Shown here: in pieces, positions 12,943 through 24,470 of the stretch
Numbering within the stretch: the first letter of the stretch is position 1
Layout of the letters: each line of letters begins with the position of its first letter
Source: Ehretia macrophylla
Lineage: Eukaryota; Streptophyta; Magnoliopsida; Boraginales; Ehretiaceae
NCBI GenBank assembly: GCA_037974665.1
Contig: CM075767.1
Span: forward strand, 17,066,840-17,130,839
Reading direction: 5' to 3'
DNA length: 64,000 nt
Translations under genes and position numbers: made by a program
Notes under the pieces: generated by a model
The model's input: only the letters and a program-made list of their open reading frames with translations
Told to the model about the DNA's origin: nothing
Database searches by the model: none

Positions 12943-14082
12943 ATGGTTCATACTAGAAGTCATGTCGGCTCTGGCAACTTATCACCACAGAACAACAATG
13001 AGCGGCAATTTACCGAAATGACCCCCATACCAGAAATGGATGCTCCAGCTGAAAATATCATACAACAGCAAAAAAACCCGGTTGGACCATCTGGGACAGC
13101 CCAGACTGGGCAGCCTGTGCAAGAGCAAGTGTCGCGTAATGAGATGCAAATGCTTACTCAACTGGTCCACATCATGAAGCAGACCATGGACAGCTTCATC
13201 CAGGAGCAAAGGTCAGATAGAGAACAACCTCTAGCACCCCGGAGAGCTCGTTCAGGCAATGACCGATGCTCTCTACCCAGGCGAAAAGAACCAAGGTAGA
13301 AGGAAAAGATGAGGGAAGATTCCATCAGTTCCTTCAGCAGGGAAGTAAGGAGGCCACAAAGGCAAGAAAGCGACAGGTCAGATCCAGACCTGGCAAGAAT
13401 CCCGGAGGATTTAAAAAGATCAATAAGCGGCCAAGGTTTCCATTCATTCGTCAGAAGGATACGAGAGGTGTCCACAGCAGCATATAACCTGCCCAAACTA
13501 CCAGTGTATGATGGCACGGGAGATTCGGAAGACCACGTGCAACGCTTTGACCATCTTATGCTCTTTAAAGAAGTGCTTGAGGAAGTCAAGTGCAAAGCGT
13601 TCCCCGGAACACTCGATGATACTGCAAGAAAATGGTTATGTGGTTTACCTAAAAATTCCGTTAGGAGTTATGCTAACATGGTTGAGGTTTTTCTGAACAG
13701 ATTTTCCAGCAGCACCAAGGCATCAAAGCCCACTACCTCCCTGTTTCGGCTAGAGCAGGGAAAGGATGAAACTTTTCGTGAGTACACAGAAAAGTTCAAC
13801 AAAGCAACCCTAGACATCCTAGGCCTAGAGGAAGCTATGGTTATAGTAGCCTACAAGCAGGGGTTAACCAGGTCTAAACATTTTCGCTCCTCCCTGGCCA
13901 GGAAGGAACCTAGAGATCTAGACCACCTAATGAAAAAAGCTAGGAAATACATCACATTCGAGGAAGATACCGTGGATCTAAAGCACAAGGTGAAAAGCTC
14001 TATTCGTGTAGCGCCCCACGGGAAAGGGAGAGACGAAGGATCCACCAGAGGATCCAGGTCGAGTCCGATGATGAGCTTTTAA
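12943..14082 (+). pseudogene. Gypsy gag region (fossil)
   Basis: Begins MVHTRSHVGSGN, 52 bp after the 5' LTR, with a polar N-terminal part and a retrotransposon gag core around 13550-13920 (KAFPGTLDDTARKW and YTEKFNKATLDILGLEEAM). Capsid-type protein of the element; not a host gene. Confidence 0.8.
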
Positions 14083-14184
14083 ACTCATAGAGACAGGTTT
14101 GAGAAATACACGCCATTGACTATGCCTAGGTTAGAAGTGCTAATGGAGATCAAGTCTTGACCTGACCTTTACATTAAATGGCCC

Positions 14185-14961
14185 GTGATGCTGAGATCAA
14201 ATCCTGAGAGAAGAGGAAAAGAGAAGTTCTGTTGGTTTCACCAAGACTACGGTCACGAAACCAATAAGTGCAAGAACTTGAAGAATGAAATCGAAGCTCT
14301 AATCCAAATAGGGAAGCTCAATAATTACGTAGCTGAGAAGGAACAGGATCCCGAGCACGTAGGTGGACGAGAAAGGGACAGGAGCCCGCGGAAGGTCGAT
14401 GGGAGGTTGATCGACATCAACATGATCACTGGAGAATCGGCTACAGGAGGCATCAACAGATCAGCCAGTAGAGCATACGTAAGATCAGGAAGAGAAGAGC
14501 CATTACCCAAAAAGTCAAGAGTTCACGAGGAATTAATCATCTCAACTTATGACTTGGAAGAAGTCAAAACCCCGCATGACGATCCATTAGTAATCACCAT
14601 ACAAATTGCAAAACGCAATGTCCAGTGGATGATGATTGACATGGGCAGCTCAACTGATGTACTGTTCTACGACGCCTATCTTAGAATGGGCTTTACCAGA
14701 GAACAGCTTGCTGTGTTCAATGGTGAACTAATGGGATTCACTGGCTATGGTTTCAGACCGGAATGCATAATCCAGCTCCTTATCACTATCGGGCCAGAAA
14801 ACAAGCAGGTCCAATTCATGACAGAATTTTTGATAATAGACTATCAATCAGCGTACAACGGGATATTGGGACGTTTGGTCCTCCATCACCTTAGGGCGGT
14901 CGTCTCGACCTACTACCAGGTAATGAAATTTCCAACACATGGTGGCATAGTAGTGGTTTAA
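14185..14961 (+). pseudogene. Gypsy nucleocapsid-like segment and protease (fossil)
   Basis: Starts with FCWFHQDYGHETNKC, followed by LKNEIEALIQIGKL, a signature of Tat-like gag ends, then an aspartic protease segment (IDMGSSTDVLFYDAYLRMG) near 14635-14695. Confidence 0.75.
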
Positions 14962-15036
14962 AGAGACCAAAGGGCGACAAAAGAATGCTACGCTGCTGCA
15001 CTGAAAATCAAAGGCTCTAGTCCATGGGATGGGGCG

Positions 15037-16992
15037 ATGAAGGAAAGAAAAAAAGACAAGAAGAAGGAAAGAAAAGGGCAGGAGATAAAAGCAATCCCAA
15101 TAGAAAAATTGGATGAGGTCGAGATGGAGCCAGGAAAAATAATTCGGGTCGGCGGTAAGCTGAATCCCTTAATGAAAGAAGGTATAACCAATTTCTTATT
15201 TGAGAACAAAGATATATTTGCATTGTCTTCTTCTGACATGACAAGAATAGGCCCGAGTCCATAGTGCACCACTTGAATGTGGACCCGAATCACAGGCTGG
15301 TAAAATAGAAGCGCAGGAACTTCCATCCTGATAGGAATTAAACCATCAAAGAAGAGGTTGGGAAGCTTCTGAAAGCAGGTCATTTTTGGGAGGTACAATA
15401 CCCGACTTGGTTGGCCAACGTAGTCTAGGTAAAGAAAGCCTCAGGGCAGTGGCGAATGTGTATGGACTATACAGATCTCAACAAGGCTTGCCCGAAAGAT
15501 TGCTATCATCTGCCTCAGATAGACTAACTGGTAGAGTCAATCTCGGGGAGCCAGATGCTGTAGTTTATGGATGCATTCAAATGATATAACCAGATCAAGA
15601 TGGCCCCAGAAAATGAAGAGAAAATCGCATTCATCGCCGACGGAGGCACCTACTGTTACATGGTGATGCCCTTCAAACTGAAGAACGCAGGGGCCACCTA
15701 TCAGAGGATGATGAACCAGGTTTTCCAGCACTAGATCGCGCATAACATGGAAGTTTATGTGGATGATAAGGTGGTAAAAAGCCAAAGCACAGAGGATCAC
15801 CCAGCCGATCTGGCAGAAGCATTCGAACCCATGAAGAGGTTCGAGATCAAGTTAAATCCAGAAAAATGCACATTTGCGGTAACTAGAAAATTCATGGGAT
15901 ATATGATCACCCATAAGGGAATTGAAGCAAACCCGAACAAGATCCAAGCTATCCTTGAGATGACCCCCCTCCCCCCCCCCTTCCCCCCCGCAGAGTATAA
16001 GGGAGTGCAGTCATTGGCAGGAAAAATGGCAACACTTAGCAGATTCATGGCAGGTCGGCCGACAAATGTGCACCCTTATTCAAGGTGTTGCGAGGCCCAA
16101 AAAATTTCCAATGGACAGAAGAATGCCAGAAGGCTTTTGAGGGATTAAAGGAGTACCTGAGCTTTTCCCCAATATTGTCCCAACCCGAACATGGGAAGCC
16201 ACTCTATGCTTACTTGTCAATAACGGCCATAGTAGTAACAGCGGCCTTGGTTCGAGAAGACGGGCGAATTCAAAAACCAGTTTATTACATCAGCAAAGCC
16301 CTTCATGGGGCTGAGGCCAAATACCCGTAGATTGAGAAAGTCACCTTGGCACTGATAACAGCTTTGAGGAAGTTAAAGTATTACTTCGATGCGCATCTAA
16401 TCAGAGTGATGACGAACCTACCTCTAAGACAAGTCTTAAGCCGACCAGAAGTATTAGGAAAGTTGTTAAAATGGGCAGTAGAATTAAGCCAATTTGACAT
16501 CGAGTACCAACCCGATCGGCAATAAAAGCCCAGGCACTTGCGGATTTCATAGTCAAGTGCACTGGAGAAATAAAAGCAGAAGATCCGACCTGGTACATGC
16601 AGGTCGATGGATCTTTTAACAGACAAGAGAGCGGAGCAGGGAGAGTGTTGACAAGTCCATCCGAGGAAGAGATGCTATACTCACTGAAATTTGGGTTTCC
16701 AGCCTCGAATAATGAGGGCGAATATGAGGCCTTGGTAGCAAGACTGAAAATGGCCAAATTGCTGGGGGCAATGGCCGTAGATGTGCAGACTGATTCACAG
16801 TTAGTAGCCCACCAGGTCCACAGGGAATACGAAGCAAGAGAGCCTATAATGGCGGCATACCTAACCCATGTTAAGGATATTCTATCAAGGTTTGAACGGT
16901 TCAGCATAACACAGGTCCCTCGAGGGGAAAATGAAAGAACAGACGCACTTTCTCGATTAGTGCTAAACACAACTAAAAGAGCAATAGTGTAG
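15037..16992 (+). pseudogene. Gypsy reverse transcriptase and RNase H (fossil)
   Basis: The reverse-transcriptase catalytic motif YVDD lies near 15758, with a downstream connection segment (QKAFEGLKEYLSFSPILSQP) around 16127-16190. An RNase H with DGSFNRQESGAG and DVQTDSQLVAHQV spans 16597-16992. Domain order is typical of Ty3/Gypsy. Confidence 0.8.
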
Positions 16993-17159
16993 CTCGGGGA
17001 GGTCGAAAGACCCAGCATCATTGTGAAAGGAAAACTAATAGCCACCATCAGCTTTAAAGATGCTTGGACTCAACCCTGGGTCTAGTATCTAAAGAACGGA
17101 ACACTTCCCAGCGAAAGAAATGAAGCCAGGGCAATCGAGCGCTGAGCTCACCGATTTAC

Positions 17160-18297
17160 CATGATCGGCGACCAGTTGTACAAGAGATCATTCACTTGCT
17201 CGCTTCTTAAATGCGTGGACCAGGAGGAAAGGAGGTACGTACTCCGGGAAGTCCATGAAGGAATATGCAGAAATCATATGGGATACCGAGCTCTGGATCG
17301 ATTAGTGTTAAGGCAAGGATACTACTAGCCCATGCTTCATGAAAATGCACAAAGTTTTGTGTAAAAATGTGATGTCTGTCAAAGATTCTCAAGGATTCCA
17401 AGATTACCAGCCATTGAGATGACTTGTATTACCAACCCATGGCCCTTCACCCAATGGGGACTGGACATCATAGGAAAGCTCCCCATCAGCGTTGGATAGA
17501 AGAAATACATCTTTGTAGCCATCGACTACTTTACGAAGTGCGTAGAGGCTGAACTAACCTTTACCATAACCAACAAGCTGCTTGAAAATTCCTATGGAAG
17601 AATGATGTTTGTAGGTTCAGGATTTCACGGACTGTGATCACCGACCACGACACACAATTCGATTGTGCTTACTTTAAGAGACAGTGCAAAGAACTAAGCA
17701 TGTCATTAAGATTTGTATCTGTAGCTCATCCGCAGACCAACAGTTAAGTCGAGGTCATTAATCGAACTCTTTTGCAGGCATTAAGGACGAAAGTGGAGAA
17801 TGCCAAAGGTTTATAGGCCGAGCTGCTCCCCGAGGTGTTTTGGTCTATGAGGACAACCCCAAGCTCGGCAACAAGGGAACTCCTTTCTGCCTGACCTATG
17901 GGACGAAGGCGGTGCTGCCAGTAGAGATAGGCTCACCAACCCCCAAGATATCTAATTTCAATGAAGAAACAAATAACAGGGTCCTGAGAACGAACCTCGA
18001 CCTAACAGAAGAGTTCAGGGTGAAAGCTCAAATCAAAATGTTAGAAAATAAAAGAGCCATGGAATGAGGCTACATCAAGCTCGTTCGACCTCGGCGTTTG
18101 CAAAAATGAGACTTAGTCTCGAGAAAAATATGTTTTTGACCCGATCCTACCCAGGGAAAACTTGGGCCACGTTAGGAAGGCCCTTACAGATCACAGAAGA
18201 GCTCAAGCCAGGAACTTACAAGCTGGCTGATCTAGAAGGGAGAGTGCTTAAGAATGCTTGGCATATTGAGAATCTTAAAAAGTATTTTGTGCAATGA
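17160..18297 (+). pseudogene. Gypsy integrase (fossil)
   Basis: A zinc-binding start (about 17250-17390), a catalytic core (IFVAIDYFTKCVEAE near 17509-17553) and a C-terminal part with ITEELKPGTYKLADLEG and AWHIENLKKYF ending at 18297. The integrase after RNase H marks the element as Gypsy rather than Copia. Confidence 0.78.
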
Positions 18298-18763
18298 TCT
18301 GAAGTAATCAATGAAATACAAAAATGCGTTTTCCTATACCTTTTGCAAGTACTTATTATTACAAATTTTATGAGGTCAAAAGCCATTAAGGCAAGACCCA
18401 AGGTCGAAAAATCACAAGGTTTGACCCGTCAAATCGCTAAAGGAGTTCCTAAAAGCACTAAAAGGAACCATTAAGCGGTAAGGTTGTGAAATAGCCTGAT
18501 AAGCAACTGGTAGTTGCGCCCGAGTGGTCACACAAAAGTCAAAGAATTGACAACAAAACATGCAAAGATAAAAGATGTATGTACAAATACAGAAGACCTG
18601 AAAAGGGTAAGAGAGAAGTCATAACATTTCTCATAAATACATAAAAAAGAAAGAAGGAAAAAAAGAGATGTCTAAACCTCCCACAAAGTGAAAGAGAAAT
18701 TCAGTTATACATCAAGAGAAAGGTCAACAAGAAGACCTCAAAAAAAAAAAAAATCAAAGGAAA

Positions 18764-20998
18764 CTAGACATCAGCAAGACCATCGTCGTCCTCCCTCTCT
18801 AAGTCAGATGTAGACTCCCTCAGTAGCGAGGAAAAGTCAAACTCAACACCGCGAGCTCTGGCCAGCTTCTCGGCTCGCATAAAAGAGATCTGTTGGCCTT
18901 CGGTGATGCAACGGCTCTGGGCTTTGAAGTAGGCCTGAGAGAAAACCTCGCGATACTTATCACTGCCTTTGTAATCCTCAGTAACTACTTGAGCTCGAGC
19001 CTCGTGATTTACCAACGAGGTATTCAATACCAAGCTCAAAACCTCAACAAGCTGCTGGGAAGAAGACAAACCAGCCCGAGTCCTTCTTAAGTCACTCTCG
19101 TGCTGAGCCTTCAGCGCCCTGACCTCCGCCTCATGAGACGTCTTCAGGCCAGAAATCTCTTGTTCTTTCTCATTTTTGTACTTGGCATAGCCATGGAGAT
19201 ATGTCTTCTTTTCATAGTATCTATCTGTCAGGTCATTCGCAAGATTTTCGGCCTTAAGAAAATACTTATTGCCATCATAGTGAGCTTGAGTTTGCTGCCA
19301 AATGAGGAATAACACAGATGAGATCAACATGAATAATTATAGATTGAAAAATTAAAACTGGTATAAGGAGAAGGCAAACCTGTTTGAAGCAGTATTCTAT
19401 GGCCTCTCTCACCGCAAGAGAGTTAACTAACTTAGAGGGGGCACTCAAAATCGCCTCAAAATGGGGATCTTTCTTGTAACTAGGCTAAGGCCCCAGATTG
19501 AATTTGATTCTCGGAGAGGCAGTAATGCTAGGTTTAGGATGGGCCCCCTAGTGAGCAAGATCAGCAGATTGCGTGTCTCAATTCGGTGGGTCGACAGCCT
19601 TACCCTCTGGCTCTTCTAAAGGGACTGGTCCCCTAGTCTCATTAACAAAGAATTGTGGGTGCTCATTGGCGGGATGTTCGATACCAACCTTACGAACCTC
19701 TACCTAGACCTTAACAGTCTCAAAGCGACTCCTTTTGAAAGGAGCAGTGCCCTCACCCATCTTCTTTTTTCCTTTCCATTGAGCCTGCTATGCTAAGGTA
19801 GCCTTTAGCTCATCAGAAATATCCATCCCTATAAAAAAAAAAGAGAAAAGAGAATGGTTAACTTGGGAAAATGAGCAAAAGGAAAGGCAAAAACCTATGA
19901 AAACTCGGCCTTACCAATAGTGGGATAATGATCTTCGAACGTCTCAACCTCACTCTTAAGAGAAGGTTTGGGAGATTCACACATATTTGGATTAGCTTAG
20001 GGAATTCGGGGATTCTCCCCATACAGGTCTGAGTTGAAAACCTCCTCAAGAACCAAAAATCTATTACCATCAACACGAAGGTGACCCTTGAAGAAGTATC
20101 TTATAGCTTCCTCTTCCGGGGTCAAGACCCCACTAGTTGGATAAGGTTTCGGGAGAACACGCCACTTGGCACTGACATCCCACTCCGAATCAGAGAAAAT
20201 ATACATTTATTTAGAATGCCATCCATTGTTTGAAGAAGGCCACTTCGTAAAAAGGTTTTTTCCAGTTTGGGCGGTAAAATAATACCAACCCAGTCCATCA
20301 GCAAACTTTATTGCGTAAAAGTAAAGGAAGAGGTTAGGAATCGGATCAAAGCCTAACTCCTTAAGGTACCTATAAAACCCGATCATCATCCGTCAGCTAT
20401 TCGGAATCACCTGACCAGGACTAAGATTGAAGATGTTTAGGATGGTTCTGATAAAGGAAGGGATATGCAAAACATAAAACTGGAAGATATCAGTATAAAA
20501 AGTGACCTCACCATCACCAGGTCGACAGGCCCTCTCGCGTTTTTTGGGAATTCGTAGAGAAAAGCCAGATGGGACAACCCCACTACTCTTAACATAAAGA
20601 GCAAGTTCATCACTAACGTGGCAGTTGCGCGACAAAGCAGTAAACTGAGGCTCGACCGTTCTACAAGAAGCTACGGTAGTCCTCTCCGACCTCCTAGGGG
20701 AGTTAGGACTGGAGGAAATAGGAATTGTGGACTCAACTGTTGCCACAGTAATGGGTGCTCTAACTTCAATAGGTGGGGGAGCAAAATGGCACAAGTTAAC
20801 CCTAATAGGGGAGACAACCCTAAGTGGAGTAGTGGTAACAGCTGTTGCCCTAAGGAAAATCCAAAAGGGATGACTAGCCTTAGGTGTTGAAGGCACATTC
20901 TCAACGGGGGTACCAGGATTAAAAGAAGAATCACTACTCTCCTCGCTGCCATAAGAGTGATCAGATTGATTCTAGGAGTCCGAACTACTGCTACTCAT
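18764..20998 (-). pseudogene. Antisense ORF region of the Tat-like Gypsy (fossil)
   Basis: Between integrase and 3' LTR a coding-like region runs on the opposite strand from ATG at 20998 (MSSSSSDS) to 18764. Segments include GDGEVTFYTDIFQFYVLHIP, FYRYLKELGFDPIPNLFLYF and WYYFTAQTGKNLF (about 20250-20530) and a coiled-coil-like KNEKEQEISGLKTSHEAEV (about 19080-19180). I recognise this layout from the protein family annotated as putative gypsy-type transposon (PF04195), and antisense ORFs are known in Grande/Tat-like elements. A TATA-like CTATAAGTAG on the minus strand near 21190-21200 could be its promoter. Several breaks. Assignment is from memory. Confidence 0.6.
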
Positions 20999-21430
20999 TG
21001 TTCAAAATATATATAAGAAGGAGGAAACGGCTATAAAGACATACCTAGCAAATCAAGGCCCTAAAGAGATGACAAAGAGGCGAGAAGTTCACGGACAGAG
21101 AATAAGGGAGAAAGAAGACGATCACGGGATATGCAAGGAAGAACAAAACAAGTTTAAAAAAAGGTGAAGTTTGAAACTTGAAAAGACCCTCTACTTATAG
21201 ACAAAAATAAAGGGAAATTGAAGAATCCCGAAAGATGCGCCAGTTACACTAGACACAACGCTTTAGAAAAGCTGCCAAAACTAACGCATTAATGAGAGGA
21301 CGACATGTGGCATAGAGCAGTAAATGACCTGCCAAAAATAACACAGCTGGGAAAGATCGAGGTTGGGCAAAAGCACCAAAAAGGTGATTTCCTGACTTGC
21401 TTGCAACAACTCAAAAAATCAGGGGGCAGT

Positions 21431-21886
21431 TGATAAGGGCAAAAACGCCAACCTCGACAAAAGGACTCCCATGCCCCTAAGGCATCATTTCTATCACACA
21501 AAAGTAGGAAGGTCTCCGGCAACCGACCTAACCTCCGCACCTTGTCTACCTCCCGATGACATCCCAAAATGGACCTCCCGATAATATCCCAAAAAATCTT
21601 ATCCAAACGACAACTCACCCGACAAAGTCTACGGGTGTCAGAGCATGGCGATTTTTCTCTTATCCAGAGAGTATAAATCGTACCCAACATTCTTCAGGGG
21701 AGGTAACTAACTTATTATTGTCACAAATTATCTACACTTTTCTTCTTCAAGCACCCAGCTGACTTAAGTATCGGAGTGCTAACGCAGAGCCGCCCCTTGC
21801 AGCTCCATTCTCTGTTTTGCAGGTTTACGGAAGTTGGAAACAAGCTTGATTCCCAAATCCAGCTTCACCAGATTCATACCTTAACA
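21431..21886 (+). repeat. 3' LTR of Gypsy element
   Basis: 456 bp, about 9% different from the 5' LTR and lacking about 24 bases in the middle. Followed by the GGTAT target duplication (21887-21891). Confidence 0.9.
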
Positions 21887-22294
21887 GGTATTAACTGTAA
21901 AAAAAACTGCATAGTTTTGCCGATGTCGATTCAATTTCTCCATGCAAACCGATAATGCGGTTATTTAATTTTATTACTAGAAATTTTGGCATGAAAAATG
22001 ACCAAGGCTGCATCATTAGAAGAATAACCATTATAGGGTCGTCATTGCATCAAAATCATGGATATATATTTCCCTATGTTTTTATTCTATAACGTTACTG
22101 CAAGATGGTTTCCTTTTGCCAGCGTTAGTGATAATTTCTAGTTAGCTATATTGCATAACCATTGTAAGACAATATTTGTCTTTCGAATGAGAGGAAAAAT
22201 TAATGTTTTTCCATTTGCATTCAGAGATGGTAATGTTGTCTTTGTCATTGTCATCATTCTCATCATGGCTTTTAATAACATGATATTTATGCAG

Positions 22295-22464
22295 AAATGG
22301 GTCCTATAAAGGCAGAAGCAAGGACATGTCTTTATAAGAGCAAAAACATTTTGGGACTATGTTTCAGTGAAGTTAGGTGCTCTAACGTTTGCCAACGCAA
22401 GGGCTATCAAGGAGGCGATTGCCGTGGATTAGGCTGTCGTTGCTTTTGTTTTAAAGATTGTTGA
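22295..22464 (+). CDS. Divergent plant defensin, exon 2 (mature peptide, nine cysteines)
   Basis: Follows a good acceptor (TTTATGCAG) and is 170 nt, exactly as long as exon 2 of the U2 and U3 defensins. It completes the signal peptide (EMGPIKAEA) and encodes a 47-residue mature peptide starting RTCLYKS. The eight conserved cysteines keep the normal spacing (C-x10-C-x5-C-x3-C-x9-C-x6-C-x-C-x3-C) and the gamma-core GGDCRG is present, but a ninth cysteine replaces arginine at mature residue 39. Plant defensins are secreted antimicrobial peptides held by four disulfides, so an odd cysteine is unusual and could be unpaired or form a dimer. The frame is open to TGA at 22462-22464, and AATAAA follows at 22516. 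It shares only about half its mature residues with U2/U3. Confidence 0.85.
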
Positions 22465-22515
22465 GATGAAACAAGGAGTGCTTGACCAATCTTTTTATGT
22501 ACTTCTATGTTTCGG

Positions 22516-22521
22516 AATAAA
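22516..22521 (+). other. Polyadenylation signal of the divergent defensin
   Basis: AATAAA 52 bp after the stop codon. Confidence 0.5.
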
Positions 22522-22735
22522 ATGTTAAATACCGTCGTATTTTACTCTTATACTCTTTCACTCTTTCGTATATAATCGATTTTTTATCATATATACTAAA
22601 AATTTGATAATTAATACATGAATTATGACTAAAATTTTATCCATGCCAGCTGAATATTTTGTAAAACTAACAAACTATTTGAAACAATAAATTCCATAAA
22701 ATTTATGAAATTCATTTACAAATCCAATTTTTGGT

Positions 22736-23466
22736 ATTTGGAAGCACCCTTTTAAAAAATTAAAAATTCACGATTTGTAAATCTTAGATTTTCTTATACT
22801 TTGTCCATATAGGGCTCAAGAAATGGAATTTGCAAATCCATGTTTTTTAAATTTGTTACTCATTTTTTGATGACAAAATTGTACCTAGGTTTAAGAAATG
22901 GACTTTGACTAAAGCACAACGATAAAAAAAAAAAAAAAAAAATCATTGCCTCTCTCCATGTTTCTCTTTCACCAAAATAAATAAATAAATAAATTTGATG
23001 CCTCTCTCACCCTTTCTTTAAGATTATTTTTTCATATTAAATGTATGATTGAATTTAAGGTTACTTTGTTACTTAGAATGTAGGTTTATTCTATAATCTT
23101 GACCTAGTGGTTGGAGTTATGATTTATTTCCTATTGTTTAACTATATTGAAAATTTTTCTTTGTTGTTTTTTTTTTTTGCTTTTTTGGGGGTAATTTTAA
23201 TATAATAGCAATAATCAATAATATGATGAGATGATAACTTATCAAAAGCCTAATTTCAATATAATAAAAAGGGTATATAAGTAAAATAAAAATATTAATT
23301 CTAATTTCACATGTATTTCAAACACAATTTGTATTCGCAAATAACAAAATTGACTTAAAACTGTTTTACAATTTAAAACAAGGGAATTCATTTGTAAATT
23401 CAAATCATCGCGGAATTCATTTATAAATCAAATAAATTCTACACCTCAAGTGAAGTGCTTCCAAAT
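22736..23466. mobile_element. Possible non-autonomous DNA element
   Basis: Ends ATTTGGAAGCACCC and, inverted, ATTTGGAAGCACTTC, with GGT on both sides (22733-22735, 23467-23469). Inner sequences (AATTCATTTATAAAT, GGAATTTGCAAATCC) recur near 53080-53832 in U3, suggesting a repeat family. No ORF. The superfamily is unclear; hAT- or CACTA-like are possible. Confidence 0.4.
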
Positions 23467-23517
23467 GGTATGTAATGAAGCAATGTTTGAGAGATTGCCA
23501 AAGTGAATGACCATTAA

Positions 23518-24352
23518 TTCTCTCTCTCTACAAACCCTTATGCGAGGGTTTTGACTTTGCCACCTCTCGTTGAAGGTCTCGTTTCCATTGTAGTGTGATG
23601 TTTTTCAGTACTCCGAGCAATGTCCAGTAGCACCTACTTTCTCTTAGTCTGTTTTTGTTGCTTTCTTTTTATTCTATTTTGGTTTCTTGTACATATCTTT
23701 TCTTGTTTTAGATGGATCATTCAGTTTTTCTTTTCTTTGTGGCTTAATCCCTTCTTGTGAGGCTCGTTTGCATTGTATAGCTCATTGCTAGTGTTTAGCC
23801 CATTGCACTTCCTTGCTGCTACTACTCCTTTTCTTCATCCCCTTGTTGTTGTCTACCTAGTGTTGCTGGAGGTTTCAGGTAGACTGCGCCTTCGCCGTTT
23901 AAGGTCTGGGTTCCTTTCTTAATTGGAGATTCCGTCTATCTACGTACCTTCGTCCTAGGTCGCGTGTCGCTTTAAGTATTTGCTCAATGCTTGCCTATTG
24001 TGGGCTATTGGTTATTGTTTTGGTGGCTTCAGTGAGTGTTTATGGGTTGGGAATGGCTGGGTTGTTACCTATGTTTGGCTTCAATGCTTTTGGTTGGGAT
24101 TTGGCGATGTTGTGATTGCCGATATTGCGTATTGCTTTTGCATGGCGTTTGTTTGTTGTTTGCTATGGTTTCTTTTGTTGGGCTTTGGGCTTTTGGTTTG
24201 CCCCATAATTTTTGCTTTCTGTTTTGTTCTTTGTTGGGCTTGCTCATGGGTCCAACTGGCTGTATTTTTCCTTCTTGAATTATGGTGTGCTTTCCCGCTT
24301 TTGTATTTGGTTTGTTTATGTTAATATAAATTTCTCTTCAGAAAAAAATAAA
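23518..24352 (+). mobile_element. Poly-A retroposon, copy A (LINE- or SINE-like)
   Basis: 835 bp, flanked by a 13-bp duplication with one mismatch (GAATGACCATTAA 23505-23517, GAATGACTATTAA 24353-24365). The right end is TTCTCTTCAG followed by an A-rich tail (AAAAAAATAA). A shared core near 23868-23960 (GGAGGTTTCAGGTAGACTGC, then CGTCCTAGGTCGCGTG) recurs in copy B at 50553-50640. The 114-residue ORF at 23980-24324 is a T/G-rich hydrophobic reading without family resemblance, so I do not call it a gene. Confidence 0.65.
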
Positions 24353-24470
24353 GAATGACTATTAACTAATTTGCAAGTATTCTAGAACTTGGCGGCATTT
24401 CAATTCTTTTTACTTGTGTCATATGCGGCTGAATATTTCACATCAGCTTGATACTTGATAGAAAAAAGAA

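Larger units (their letters stand above)
12411..21886 (+). mobile_element. Ty3/Gypsy retrotransposon, Tat-like, with antisense ORF (fossil)
   Basis: A 9,476-bp element in the defensin intron. LTRs are 12411-12890 (480 bp) and 21431-21886 (456 bp), reading TGATAAGGGC to TTAACA. The 5-bp target duplication GGTAT lies at 12406-12410 and 21887-21891. A primer-site-like TTTGGCGACGTCTGTGGG follows the 5' LTR, and a purine-rich tract (AGGGGGCAG) precedes the 3' LTR. Order: gag, zinc-finger-like segment, protease, reverse transcriptase, RNase H, integrase, then a long antisense ORF. The LTRs differ at about 9% of sites plus one indel of about 24 bases, suggesting an insertion some millions of years old. 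Heavily broken, with roughly fifteen or more breaks. Confidence 0.93.

Noticed and set aside
18764-20998. Antisense region as an independent host gene
   Set aside because: It lies between the integrase and 3' LTR of one Gypsy element with matching target duplications, and antisense ORFs are known in such elements.
22736-23466. Assigning this segment to a named transposon superfamily
   Set aside because: Inverted ends are short and the possible GGT target duplication is weak; kept only as a low-confidence element.
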